Positions 41,124 through 50,766 of a DNA stretch of 54,832 bases are shown here, piece after piece. The stretch is from JAWXBR01 sp034440235. GTDB lineage: Bacteria; Bacteroidota; Ignavibacteria; Kapaibacteriales; Kapaibacteriaceae. Location: the NCBI GenBank assembly GCA_034440235.1, contig JAWXBR010000018.1, positions 1 to 54,832 of the forward strand. Direction: 5' to 3'. The notes below the pieces were generated by a model, which was not told where the DNA came from, did no database searches, and saw nothing but the letters and a program-made list of their open reading frames with translations. A program made the translations under genes and the position numbers. Positions within the stretch are counted from its first letter, which is position 1; each line of letters opens with the position of its first letter.

Positions 41124-41962
41124 GCTCGTCGCCTTGCAATTACGAACACTTCTTCAGCCGAAATATCTTTCAGTAGACGAAACACCCACCCCTTTACAGA
41201 TTCTCTGGGTGCATTGGTGTACGTATTAAAAACATCTGCAGCTAGGCTGTAGGCGCGGCGTACAAGCCAATCGTTTGGACGTTGTTTCCTTATCATCTCT
41301 ATCTCGAATCCTGTATCATTCAAAAGTTTTCGAAGACTATCAGGTCCGAAATGCGTGATATGAATTGGCGCTTGGAACCACACCCATTTGTCACGAAGCA
41401 GACCCGACCAACGACCTGCGAAATTCGGAACCCGAATACACAGTATGCCCTCGGGACGCATTAGACTACGTAGTGATTGCAACATCTCACGCGGTTCATC
41501 GAGGTGTTCGAGCACATGCCACATCGAAATCACGTCTAGAGGTCCGTAAACACCCTTCAAATCGTGATGCACACGTATTCCTGCTCGTTCTGCTTCGACC
41601 GTTTCAGTCCGAGACAACTCAATACCTTCTACTGAGTACCCAGCATTTCGACATTCTTCGAGAAATGCACCTGAACCACAACCCACATCAAGCCATCGAG
41701 CTGGTGGTGGACAATGCCTGCCAATCTCGGCCACTAAGCGTATATACTCTGGGTAGCGCGAATAGCGGTACTGCTGAGCCGACGCACGACTAGATGGTAT
41801 AGACACATAGGAATGTTCATAGAAGCCCGGTTCATTCACTCGGCGGAGCTTGTGAGGCGTTATCGTCACACCGCACTCTGTACATCGAAGCATCGATGTA
41901 CGACCAACCTTACGCTCAGATAGTGATGAGCCTTTGCATACCGGACATTCACTTTGCTCCAT
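41120..41962 (-). CDS. SAM-dependent methyltransferase with N-terminal zinc-ribbon-like segment
   Basis: 280 residues. Four cysteines in CPVCKG...LRCTECG form a zinc-ribbon-like segment at about residues 6-30. A class I methyltransferase core follows with the SAM motif WLDVGCGSGAFLEECRNAGY (about 91-110) and SMWHVLEHLDEPREML. It is of the kind often found in surface polysaccharide or glycan pathways, but the substrate is unknown. It is divergent from the DUF1573 gene and coupled to the transglycosylase gene. Confidence 0.85.
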   Translation of the reverse strand: MEQSECPVCKGSSLSERKVGRTSMLRCTECGVTITPHKLRRVNEPGFYEHSYVSIPSSRASAQQYRYSRYPEYIRLVAEIGRHCPPPARWLDVGCGSGAFLEECRNAGYSVEGIELSRTETVEAERAGIRVHHDLKGVYGPLDVISMWHVLEHLDEPREMLQSLRSLMRPEGILCIRVPNFAGRWSGLLRDKWVWFQAPIHITHFGPDSLRKLLNDTGFEIEMIRKQRPNDWLVRRAYSLAADVFNTYTNAPRESVKGWVFRLLKDISAEEVFVIARRRA

Positions 41963-42014
41963 AGACGTTCAATTTACCGATATTGGAAGGCATCACTACT
42001 CAGCAAAACAGCGC

Positions 42015-42722
42015 ATGATCTCAATACGAACATTCATAACCACAGTAATTTTCGTCGCGCTTGCTTACACCATGTATTCGCAACCGCGCTTGAAAGTACA
42101 ACCAGAAGTTGACTGGGGCACGGTTGTCCCTAACGGCCCAACAACACAACAACAGCGCGTTGAAACGAAACTCTCCCTAAAAAACATCGGTGACGCGACT
42201 CTACAGATAAGGTCTGTGCGCCCCAGTTGCGGATGTGTGACAGCACCGTTGGAGCGCGACTCTATAGCTCCGAACGAAGAAATTTTCATAGATGTAACAA
42301 TGAATATGCCCGTGGCGAATGGACCCCTTCGCAAGACCCTTACCATTCAAACAAACGAGCCGATTGACAGCATGCATGCTATAGTCCTAAAGGTCGAACT
42401 AGCCCGACCAATCCAGCTTAGCTCGAGCTTCATACCTTTTAATAAAGGGAGGGCGGGCGAGATTGTCGAAGGTGAGATCACCATAACATCGTTTGCGGGT
42501 GAAGACATCGGAATGACTGTTGTCGCTCTAGTAGACCGGCTTACCGTCTCTTCGCCAAACCCACTTGTTCTAACGAAGGCAAAACCAGAAACCATCCACT
42601 TTGAATACAAGCCTCTAGTAGCAGGAGCATATCAACTGGATCTCGAACTACGCACCACTCTTGCAGGCTACGAAGCCATTCCAATTAGCGGCTTCGGAGT
42701 GGCGGAAGTTCCGGTGAAGTAG
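42015..42722 (+). CDS. DUF1573 (HYDIN-like) secreted protein
   Basis: 235 residues from the ATG at 42015, which gives a signal peptide (FITTVIFVALAYTMYSQ); the longer frame from 41934 has no sensible N terminus. The DUF1573 domain carries the typical IRSVRPSCGCVTAPLERDSIAP and FIDVTMNMPVANGPLRKTLTIQTN. A second Ig-like domain follows. Such proteins sit in the periplasm or outer membrane of Bacteroidota; function unknown. The 3' end overlaps the convergent glycosyltransferase gene by 38 bases. Confidence 0.85.
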   Translation: MISIRTFITTVIFVALAYTMYSQPRLKVQPEVDWGTVVPNGPTTQQQRVETKLSLKNIGDATLQIRSVRPSCGCVTAPLERDSIAPNEEIFIDVTMNMPVANGPLRKTLTIQTNEPIDSMHAIVLKVELARPIQLSSSFIPFNKGRAGEIVEGEITITSFAGEDIGMTVVALVDRLTVSSPNPLVLTKAKPETIHFEYKPLVAGAYQLDLELRTTLAGYEAIPISGFGVAEVPVK

Positions 42723-44355
42723 TGATGCGCTCGAAAAACACAAAGCCTCCGTGCTCGCCAACTACCTTAAGATTCTGATGAAGGCGCCACCTTCTCGCAT
42801 CATTAACCTTACTTACGAAATAAGCGGGATGATCGATAGTGCCATTTAAAAGCCAGGGCTCCCATTGATCAACAGGAATTCCCTTCGCTGTTGCGCTTAG
42901 TTCGTATGGCTTATGTGTATAGAATAGGTGCGCATAACTTTTCATCGTAAGTGGCTTGACATACACTTGCTTTCCTTGCATCGAAGTATAGAAATCGATG
43001 GCAGCACCTTGTGTGTATCGTTCAATGCGCGGAGCTACAAACGGCAGGAACACCACCACAAAGACCGTCACACTCCCAAACAACACCGAAACAGAGAGCA
43101 TGCGCTTGTTCGCATCTCGCATGAGTACCACGGCAGTAACACCCCCAATCAGTAGAATAATTGCGATAAGGGGCTCGAAGCCTGTCCAAGATACATGCTG
43201 CTGAAAACTTGCCCGCAAAAACTCATCGCGAAACGTAGGTAGCGATAAAAGCCACTCGCTATGCATGAAAGCCAGCGGAATCGCTGCTGCCACTGCAGCC
43301 CAAACGATGCATGTTATTGTTAGGGCAGCCTTCGTCAAAAAACGCCATTCCGTTCTGCCCACTAACCACCGTTGGATAGCCACTGCTGCCAGGAATGTGA
43401 GTGGTATGTATGTCATTGAAGAGTAGTGCACAATCTTCGTTTTCACGATGGAGAAGACGACCATAACTACAGCAAAAAGGATAATCATCCATAGTCGATA
43501 AGCACGCTGTTGAACTGACTCTGTTGTGTCAGGTTTGAATGCTCTGAAAAACAGAATTGATGCTGGATAACATCCTAAAAGCACTACTAGTGTATGGTAA
43601 TAAAATGGCTGCTCGTGTCCTGCTTCGCCCGACGTAAGCAATCGATATTGATACGCGATGTGTTCAGCAACGAACTGCGGTCCGTTCTGCACATAATCAA
43701 CACCCAGCCACAAACCAAAGAGGAGTACCGTCGCGAGAGTTACAATTAAAATCGGACGGAATGGGAACGTATAACTTCGCCGCTCTACTAGCCAGGCAAC
43801 GCATAACGTTAACATAATTAAACCCCATCCGACCGGACCTTTCGTAAGCACTGCAAGACCAGCATAGAGTCCGGCCATGTATACACGACGTTTGTCGTCA
43901 CGCAGCCGAAACAGACTATCGATCGCAAGAAATATAAATAAGTTGAACAACGGGTCGATGATTGCACTATGGATGTAGAACTGCGGCAGTAGAGAACCGG
44001 CATAGGCAAGTACCCATAACAAGCCGAATCGAGCATTGTGTAAGCGCAATCCAATGTTGAATATCACGAGGAGTGTCACGACGCCGATGATGGCGTTCGG
44101 TAATCGCGCAGCAAACTCATTCACTCCAAAGATGAGCATCGAGATTGCTTGCAGCCATATAAAAAGAGGGGGCTTTTCATGGAAGGGTGCGAAGTCGATT
44201 TTCACGTGAAGGTAATCACCAGTGACAATCATTTCGCGCGCACACTCCGCAAAGTTCACCTCATCCCAATCGAACAGATGGACGTTCCCAAGGTTGGGAA
44301 CGAACAGTAACAGTCCGCCGAGAATAATGATGAGTCGAATGGTTCTTTGTGTCAC
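42685..44355 (-). CDS. GT39-family (PMT/ArnT-like) glycosyltransferase
   Basis: 556 residues from a GTG start. There are about 12 membrane segments with a first periplasmic loop carrying the catalytic acidic motif in FDWDEVNFAECAREM, the usual PMT/ArnT position. A second loop has HEKPPLFIWLQ. Such enzymes use polyprenyl-phosphate sugars to glycosylate lipid A, proteins or other acceptors at the outer face of the inner membrane. Acceptor and sugar are unknown. Its start codon overlaps the P-type ATPase stop (GTGA), so the two are coupled. Confidence 0.88.
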   Translation of the reverse strand: MTQRTIRLIIILGGLLLFVPNLGNVHLFDWDEVNFAECAREMIVTGDYLHVKIDFAPFHEKPPLFIWLQAISMLIFGVNEFAARLPNAIIGVVTLLVIFNIGLRLHNARFGLLWVLAYAGSLLPQFYIHSAIIDPLFNLFIFLAIDSLFRLRDDKRRVYMAGLYAGLAVLTKGPVGWGLIMLTLCVAWLVERRSYTFPFRPILIVTLATVLLFGLWLGVDYVQNGPQFVAEHIAYQYRLLTSGEAGHEQPFYYHTLVVLLGCYPASILFFRAFKPDTTESVQQRAYRLWMIILFAVVMVVFSIVKTKIVHYSSMTYIPLTFLAAVAIQRWLVGRTEWRFLTKAALTITCIVWAAVAAAIPLAFMHSEWLLSLPTFRDEFLRASFQQHVSWTGFEPLIAIILLIGGVTAVVLMRDANKRMLSVSVLFGSVTVFVVVFLPFVAPRIERYTQGAAIDFYTSMQGKQVYVKPLTMKSYAHLFYTHKPYELSATAKGIPVDQWEPWLLNGTIDHPAYFVSKVNDARRWRLHQNLKVVGEHGGFVFFERITTSPELPPLRSR

Positions 44356-46802
44356 TTACGCGAAGATATCCACGAGAGCATCACCCGATGTACGGTAGAT
44401 GAAGCGTAGAGTGCGAAGGCAGAAAGGCACATGAGAATAGACACCTGTTGAATCGAGACGTGCTCCACTTCGTAGAAGGTCTGGATGATGTTCACACCTG
44501 GCACCCAATGCGGACACGCTGCGAGTCCGAGTGCAATAGCTAACAGAATTGCTGCGAGAACGCGTGTGTGCCGTGTTGTTGTCGCATCAAACTTATCAAC
44601 CGACAAAAAGGAACCAATGAGCGAGCCAATAAGCGTATACGTAAGCGCCATCGCATGACTGTGAAAGAGGGCTGGAAATAGAACCGAGAGTAAATGAGTC
44701 GACCATGAAAGAGTAACTGCACACGTAGCACACACGACAACAAAGGCAACAAGCTCTTTTGCGAACGATCGAACCGGGGCTCGAAGGCGGCCTTGAGCTG
44801 CTAACAGCATCGAAGGAATGCCAACGCCAAGAATACTTAGGAGTGCACCTCGGCGCGGTGTTAGCGGGAATGGTATCAAGCCTGCACTTGCAACGAGGCT
44901 CATGACGACGAGAATGCTGTTTTTTCCAATGAACAGTTTTGCGACATTGAGAACGGTTCGCATTACCGCTCGGCCCTCGCCAACCATTTCTGGCAATGCC
45001 GTAAACGACATTTTATCAAGTACAATGTCTGCGATTTCTTTTGTGATGGGAGCTGACTTCTCCATTGCAATGCCGACATCGGCTGCCTTAATGGCGGGCA
45101 AATCGTTCACACCATCGCCAATCATCACCGTATGAGACTCCTCACGAAAAGCATTAACAATGTCTCGTTTTTGATCGGGTAACAAACGCGCAAAAATTGT
45201 GCGTGTAGAGACAAAGTGTGCCAGTGTCTTTTTGTCGATATTCAAAAGTTCTGGACCCAATACAATCTCCGACGGTTCTATAACGCGACCGAGTTGGAGT
45301 AACGACGATACCACCGGACCAGGTGCGTCGCCGGTAAGAAAAACAACCTTTACACCCATCTCACTGAAAAGAACCAGCGCGTCTTTTGCATCGGTACGTA
45401 CAGTATCGTCGAGAGCGCACCAACAGATCGGAGTTGCTGCTATTCCAATTGCTGGGGCACCATCTTGGTCTGCTGCTTTTGCCAACAGTACCAGTCTTAA
45501 CTCTTGCCAGCCCCTTGCGGCGGCGCGCCCCATAACGTCTTGCCACAATGGATGACTTGATGTGAGCACAGAATCTGCTGAGCCCAGCACCAGCCAAGGA
45601 TTTTCGTCTAAAGGTTCACCTATACGCAGAGCGGAATATTTACGAACTGACGAAAACGCAACGCGAGCCGATGGATTAAATTTTTGAACCTGAATGGGAT
45701 GTCCTTGATGGTCAATCAATTCAATTCCTTTAAGAGCATCGATAGTCTGACCTTCATCTAGGGAAGCATCTGCATAAGAGCGGAGCATCGTCGAACAATC
45801 GAGCACAGTCGATTCACTCAACGGCTCGACGCCGTGAACGCTAAGGCGACTTTCTGTGAGTGTTCCTGTCTTGTCCATACACACGACTTCTGCGCTAGCA
45901 AACGACTCAAGAGCAGATAGCTTTTGAACAACAACACCCTTCTTCGTTATGCGTACTACACTCAGTGTCACAGTGATCGTGGCAAAGAATACAAGTCCTT
46001 CCGGGATAAGTCCGACAAGAAGTGTAGCGATGCGTCGTATTTCGTCAACGTCCTGAAGGATTGTCGATGCGCTTAACACGACTTCGATGGCGGCCATAAC
46101 CACTGCGAATACAAACCAACCTTCGAATAACCTATTTACTGTGCGCTGCATTGGTGATGGCGCGAACGAATAGCGTTTTGCCATTGCTGTGATGCGCGCA
46201 GCCATAGAGTCGGAACCGACGTGTGCTACGCGCACAACGCCGATTCCTGCAGTGCAATGTGTGGCCGCATGAACGGTACGTCCGGGCGTTGCCTCGGCTG
46301 GTTGCGACTCACCTGTTAGTAGAGACTCATCCAGTTCAAGACCTTCTGCGTAGATGACTTCTGCATCCGCTGCTACAACATCACCACGACGTACGATTAA
46401 CAGGTCATCTACAACAACATCTTCTCTGTTGATACTTAGAACTTCGTCGTTGCGAATAACACTTGCGCGTGGTGTCATCGTCAGAAGAGCACGTTCGAGG
46501 GCACGATGTGCGCGCACTTCTTGAACGATTGCTATTAATGTGTTGGCTATGACAACAGAAAGTATGCCCACAGAGTCGAGTAAAAGGCGGGCATCATCAT
46601 TGACCGCAAACAGCCATGCTAAAAGTCCAATGATTAGGGCATTGATGACATTGAAAACCGTCAGTAGGTTTTCTGCTACGATGGCGCCCAGGTCTTTCGT
46701 ACGCGAGCGGGGGTCGCGGTTAGTTTGTCCTGCCAATGTGCGTTTCGCAACATCGGCATCGCTTAATCCTATGAATCGCGCAGAAATGTCTTCGAGTATC
46801 AT
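44352..46802 (-). CDS. Cation-translocating P-type ATPase, CtpE-like
   Basis: About 816 residues from the ATG at 46802 (MILEDISARF); earlier in-frame starts at 46814 and 46826 are less likely. The actuator domain has LLTGES, the phosphorylation motif is DKTGTLT, and the hinge has MIGDGVNDLPAIKAADVGIAM. TM4 reads GLIPEGLVFF, the PEGL arrangement of CtpE-like and P2-type pumps, which transport calcium in mycobacteria. The N-terminal cytosolic part lacks heavy-metal-binding CxxC. The ion is therefore probably Ca2+ or a similar hard cation, though this is inferred. Coupled with the downstream glycosyltransferase. Confidence 0.88.
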   Translation of the reverse strand: MILEDISARFIGLSDADVAKRTLAGQTNRDPRSRTKDLGAIVAENLLTVFNVINALIIGLLAWLFAVNDDARLLLDSVGILSVVIANTLIAIVQEVRAHRALERALLTMTPRASVIRNDEVLSINREDVVVDDLLIVRRGDVVAADAEVIYAEGLELDESLLTGESQPAEATPGRTVHAATHCTAGIGVVRVAHVGSDSMAARITAMAKRYSFAPSPMQRTVNRLFEGWFVFAVVMAAIEVVLSASTILQDVDEIRRIATLLVGLIPEGLVFFATITVTLSVVRITKKGVVVQKLSALESFASAEVVCMDKTGTLTESRLSVHGVEPLSESTVLDCSTMLRSYADASLDEGQTIDALKGIELIDHQGHPIQVQKFNPSARVAFSSVRKYSALRIGEPLDENPWLVLGSADSVLTSSHPLWQDVMGRAAARGWQELRLVLLAKAADQDGAPAIGIAATPICWCALDDTVRTDAKDALVLFSEMGVKVVFLTGDAPGPVVSSLLQLGRVIEPSEIVLGPELLNIDKKTLAHFVSTRTIFARLLPDQKRDIVNAFREESHTVMIGDGVNDLPAIKAADVGIAMEKSAPITKEIADIVLDKMSFTALPEMVGEGRAVMRTVLNVAKLFIGKNSILVVMSLVASAGLIPFPLTPRRGALLSILGVGIPSMLLAAQGRLRAPVRSFAKELVAFVVVCATCAVTLSWSTHLLSVLFPALFHSHAMALTYTLIGSLIGSFLSVDKFDATTTRHTRVLAAILLAIALGLAACPHWVPGVNIIQTFYEVEHVSIQQVSILMCLSAFALYASSTVHRVMLSWISSRK

Positions 46803-46807
46803 TAGCA

Positions 46808-46815
46808 CAAACATA
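46808..46815 (-). promoter_or_regulatory. Candidate -7 element for the P-type ATPase gene
   Basis: TATGTTTG on the reverse strand is an exact match to TAnnTTTG. It lies only five bases before the ATG at 46802, so transcription starting at the usual spacing would give an almost leaderless message. Confidence 0.35.
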
Positions 46816-46865
46816 CCCGCACACATGTTGACGATTCTTTACCGCGTGGTGACGATGCCGTAACG

Positions 46866-47579
46866 TTGCAGCCCCGAACTTGCTTCGTGGACCTTGCGCT
46901 CATTGCGATCATTCCTTTAGCCCTGCTCGTCGCAGTGGCACTTTTCCGTTGTCTTCGATTTGTAACAACACCACTCCTTCGCCGAATGGGAGTCTATCGG
47001 TACTACTCACCGATGTTTCTTACTGTCCCTTTCGGCGCGAAAACACTCGAACTTCACCTCGGCACGGCGTGGGATTTCTATCGCCGCCGCAACCTGAACC
47101 AGTTGCAGCTATTAATGTATTTGGGCAGGGGGCTCCTTGAGCTACTAAGCGCAGTTGACAGGGGCGAGATAGGCGCGGATACAAAACTGCGTGGTACAAT
47201 GTGCTTCCTAAGTTCTGACACGATGAGAAGGATCGGTTTCAATACCAGATCGATGAATGTTATCGAAGGAATTCTGTTCCTCATGAACTACCCTGAGATC
47301 TGCTTACTTCAAAGCCTGATCAAGGGCAGACTATGCTTCGTAAACATCAGTCATGTGCGCATGTTCAAGGCAAGTGTGCATGACCTGCAGCGCTCCAGAG
47401 ATAGAATTGCTACTATTGTCGAAAAAATCGAAAATCGATGTAACTCCGAGGCTGGTAAGAGTATTTTGGCCATTAAACTAGGGAACAACCTCCCAACACG
47501 AAGCCGCCGCTTAACGCCAACGACAGGAGATAACAATGGGTTTACTTACGACGTATGGCGGTCCGTGGACTCGCCGTGA
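46866..47579 (+). CDS. Membrane-anchored protein of unknown function
   Basis: 237 residues from a TTG at 46866; an ATG at 46986 would remove the membrane segment (about 8-30, LALIAIIPLALLVAVALF). The rest is soluble and well composed, with YYSPMFLTVPFGAKTLELHLGT and KLRGTMCFLSSDTMRRIGF; no family is recognised. Its last 44 bases overlap the DUF1800 gene, which has a good ribosome site inside this frame, so the genes should be coupled or the C terminus is not conserved. Confidence 0.55.
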   Translation: MQPRTCFVDLALIAIIPLALLVAVALFRCLRFVTTPLLRRMGVYRYYSPMFLTVPFGAKTLELHLGTAWDFYRRRNLNQLQLLMYLGRGLLELLSAVDRGEIGADTKLRGTMCFLSSDTMRRIGFNTRSMNVIEGILFLMNYPEICLLQSLIKGRLCFVNISHVRMFKASVHDLQRSRDRIATIVEKIENRCNSEAGKSILAIKLGNNLPTRSRRLTPTTGDNNGFTYDVWRSVDSP

Positions 47580-49092
47580 AGCCTCTCACTTCTTGAGGCG
47601 TACGTGTTTCGGCGCAACACCAACACAAGTTCAGAAAGCGGTAAACGATGGACTCAATGCCACGGTAGCAACGCTGTTTGCGACACGTGAGGCGCCTCCG
47701 CCACCGGTGGACCCTGACACAGGGGTTTCGTTCATAACGGGTCCGTTCGACCCTCTAAAGAATAACGGTCTATACCAGCGATATATCAAAGCTTGGTGGG
47801 CAGACCTTATGGTTGCCGATCCAATATCGATTCGCGAAAAGCTGACCCTCTTCTGGTCGAACCACTTTTCGACGGAGATGCAGGTAGTTCAGGACTCTCG
47901 AATGTCTTTTACGCTGCTTGCGTATTTGCGAGCGAACGGACTGAAGGGCTTCAAAGACATGGTTCGTTTTGTGACGATCGATGCTGCGATGCTGCGGTAT
48001 CTGAACGGCGATACAAACACGAAGGGCAGTCCGAACGAGAACTATGCTCGCGAGCTTCAGGAATTATTTACGATTGGTAAAGGACCCGAAGCAGCTCCTG
48101 GCGACTACACGTTCTATACCGAGCAAGATGTTCAGGCTGCCGCAAAGGTTCTCACGGGGTGGCGTCCGTCTCGACAAACGGGTCTTGTAGCGTTCAGCCC
48201 ACAACAACACGACACAACGAGCAAACAGTTTTCTGCTCGCTATCAAAGTAAGCTGATTCAGGGCAAGACTGGGCCAAACGCCGGACTCGACGAGTTAAAC
48301 GAGTTGTTGGACATGATCTTCGCTCAAGCCGAAGTATCACGCTTTATCGTTCGTAAGCTTTACCGCTGGTTTGTTAATAGCGAACTCACGGCAGAAATTG
48401 AGGCAGGCGTCATCGAGCCCCTTGCTCAGACCCTTCGCCAGAATGGTTTTGTTATAGAGCCAATTCTAAAGACACTGCTTGCAAGTGAGCATATGTTCAC
48501 GGCGGAAATCATCGGCGCACAACTGAGAAGTCCGGCTGACTTCATCGTAGGTATACTACGCAACATGCCAATACTTGTAGTTCCTACGGAATTAACAGCA
48601 CGGTTTAATTTTTTCAATACACTACAGACGTCTCTAGCTGCACAACAGATGGATTTGAACGAACCACCGAACGTCGCGGGCTGGGCAGCATATTATCAAA
48701 CACCAGATTTCTACCGTGTCTGGTTAACGACAGTAACGCTTCCGACTCGTAATGGCTATTCTGATGGGTTAGTTGCTGGTTCGAGACAAGGGCGCAATGG
48801 CATCCTTAGCACTGTCGACTTTGTGTTGACGATTACTAGTGCTGAAGATCCGTATGTCATGGTAGATGAAATTAATGCGACGTTTTTTGCGCTACCGTTT
48901 AGCGAAGACCAAAGAGAACGCCTTGTGAAAGACATTCTGCAAGGGGGCACCGCTCCCGATTATGAATGGACCACCCAGTGGCAGGCTTTTGTGGCAGAAC
49001 CGACGAATCAGGGTAATCGCAACGCCCTTAAGGTTAAGCTCGATGCGTTCTTCAAGTATCTCTTCCGCATGGCGGAATATCAACTGTTCTGA
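47536..49092 (+). CDS. DUF1800 family protein
   Basis: 518 residues, with GGAG before the ATG. Family signature at the N terminus: GGPWTRREASHFLRRTCFGA. Further conserved pieces are REKLTLFWSNHFSTEMQ, NENYARELQELFTIG, VQAAAKVLTGWR and PPNVAGWAAYYQTPDFYRVW. DUF1800 genes almost always pair with a DUF1501 gene, as here. Both are thought to act in the envelope, possibly in polymer handling, but the chemistry is unknown. No clear signal peptide is seen. Confidence 0.92.
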   Translation: MGLLTTYGGPWTRREASHFLRRTCFGATPTQVQKAVNDGLNATVATLFATREAPPPPVDPDTGVSFITGPFDPLKNNGLYQRYIKAWWADLMVADPISIREKLTLFWSNHFSTEMQVVQDSRMSFTLLAYLRANGLKGFKDMVRFVTIDAAMLRYLNGDTNTKGSPNENYARELQELFTIGKGPEAAPGDYTFYTEQDVQAAAKVLTGWRPSRQTGLVAFSPQQHDTTSKQFSARYQSKLIQGKTGPNAGLDELNELLDMIFAQAEVSRFIVRKLYRWFVNSELTAEIEAGVIEPLAQTLRQNGFVIEPILKTLLASEHMFTAEIIGAQLRSPADFIVGILRNMPILVVPTELTARFNFFNTLQTSLAAQQMDLNEPPNVAGWAAYYQTPDFYRVWLTTVTLPTRNGYSDGLVAGSRQGRNGILSTVDFVLTITSAEDPYVMVDEINATFFALPFSEDQRERLVKDILQGGTAPDYEWTTQWQAFVAEPTNQGNRNALKVKLDAFFKYLFRMAEYQLF

Positions 49093-49135
49093 TAACCGCA
49101 CTGTGTGTGGCGACTAACGAAAAAAGGAAATCGCT

Positions 49136-50710
49136 ATGAAACGTCGTGAATTTCTCGTTCGCACTTCGGGCGCTGTCAGTATTCCAATCCTACTGAACGG
49201 CTTGCCACTGAAGGCATTTGATGGACCAGTACTACATCAACTATTTGGTGTGGATGTCCCAACTGACCGTGTGCTTGTTCTCATACAGCTCAACGGTGGT
49301 AATGACGGCCTAAACACAGTCATTCCTCTCGACCAGTATTCTCTGTATGCAACACCTAGACCTAACGTCGCTATTCCAGAGACCAAGGCACTTAAGCTAA
49401 CAGACACAACTGCTCTGCACCCGTCTATGACCGGCATCCAAACGTTGTGGAATGAAAAGAAGGTTAGTATCGTTCAGGGCGTTACGTATCCCAACCCGAA
49501 CCTCTCTCACTTTAGGTCCACCGACATCATGATGTCGGCATCAGACTCGAATGTGAATGTCACGTCGGGCTGGCTCGGTAGATACTTGAATGGGGTCTTC
49601 CCGAACTATCCGGAAGGTTATCCTAACGCGAGCATGCCCGACCCGATTGCCATTCAGATGTCAGCCGTTGTGACGATGACGTTGCTCGGACTCAACCAGC
49701 AGGGGATGGGCATTGCACTTCAAGATCCAGAATCGTTCTACAACCTTGTAAACGGTACTACTGCATCAACGGATGAGCTTCCTTCTGCGCTACATGCACG
49801 TGAAAATGTGCTCTTTGTGCGTGAAGTTCAGATGAAGTCGCTTCAATACTCGACTGTCATCAAGGAAGCTGCAGATAAAGCAACGAACCTCGAAACGTAC
49901 CCTACAGGCAATCGGTTAGCAGATCAGTTAAAGATCGTAGCACGACTGATTGCAGGCGGTTTAAAAACACGCGTTTACCTCGTTCAATTAGGTGGCTTCG
50001 ACACGCACTCATCGCAGGTCGATCAGGCAGATCCAACAATCGGTAGCCACGCTGTTCTGCTTGGACAGGTGTCATCTGCTGTAACAGCTTTCCAACGTGA
50101 TATAGAAAAGCTTGGCGCGGCTAACAGAGTGGTTTCGATGACGTTCAGCGAATTTGGTCGACGCGTTAGTGCCAACCTAAGTCTTGGTACCGACCACGGT
50201 ACTGCAGCACCAATGTTCGTTTTTGGTATACCTGTGCAAGATGGCATCATAGGTACAACGCCGAATCTTCGCGATCTAGACAAAGACAACCTGAAGATGC
50301 AATTCGACTTCAGACAGGTATATGCAAGTGTACTTGAGCAATGGTTTGGCGCCGACCCAACTGTGATACGCGAAGTACTGTTCGACGAATTCACAACAGT
50401 ACGCGTAATCCGTCAGTCAGCCACCGATGTTCAAGATGAAATTGCATCAACCTTCTCGTTCTCCGCAGTTGCTCCTAATCCTGTACGCGGTGATGCGAAC
50501 TTCAAGTACTCAGTACAAACAACTGAAAACGTACAGTTGACGGTGTTTGATAACCTTGGCTTCCACGTTGCAACTGTTGTAAATCAGGAGCGCACTGCGG
50601 GGATGTACACGGTGCCATTCGGTACAAGCAACCTTCCATCGGGAACGTATCTAGCTCAGCTGAAGGTTGGCAATGAACGACGGACTCAAACCTTCGTGGT
50701 AGTTCGATGA
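49136..50710 (+). CDS. DUF1501 protein with Tat-like signal and T9SS sorting domain
   Basis: 524 residues. The N terminus MKRREFLVRTSGAVSIP has a twin-arginine-type motif, and the central DUF1501/alkaline-phosphatase-like fold shows VLIQLNGGNDGLNTVIPL, SDSNVNVTSGWLGRYL and MTFSEFGRRVSANLSLGTDHG (metal-site type). The last 85 residues (VAPNPVRGDANFKYSVQ, SGTYLAQLKVGNERR, TFVVVR) are a T9SS type-A sorting domain. Export through Tat followed by the type IX system would place a folded, metal-containing enzyme on the surface. It is paired with the DUF1800 gene 43 bases upstream. Confidence 0.9.
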   Translation: MKRREFLVRTSGAVSIPILLNGLPLKAFDGPVLHQLFGVDVPTDRVLVLIQLNGGNDGLNTVIPLDQYSLYATPRPNVAIPETKALKLTDTTALHPSMTGIQTLWNEKKVSIVQGVTYPNPNLSHFRSTDIMMSASDSNVNVTSGWLGRYLNGVFPNYPEGYPNASMPDPIAIQMSAVVTMTLLGLNQQGMGIALQDPESFYNLVNGTTASTDELPSALHARENVLFVREVQMKSLQYSTVIKEAADKATNLETYPTGNRLADQLKIVARLIAGGLKTRVYLVQLGGFDTHSSQVDQADPTIGSHAVLLGQVSSAVTAFQRDIEKLGAANRVVSMTFSEFGRRVSANLSLGTDHGTAAPMFVFGIPVQDGIIGTTPNLRDLDKDNLKMQFDFRQVYASVLEQWFGADPTVIREVLFDEFTTVRVIRQSATDVQDEIASTFSFSAVAPNPVRGDANFKYSVQTTENVQLTVFDNLGFHVATVVNQERTAGMYTVPFGTSNLPSGTYLAQLKVGNERRTQTFVVVR

Positions 50711-50766
50711 TGTAACCGCTTCGTGAATCTGCGGCTCCTCGCTCCGCACAACACATGAGGACCGTC

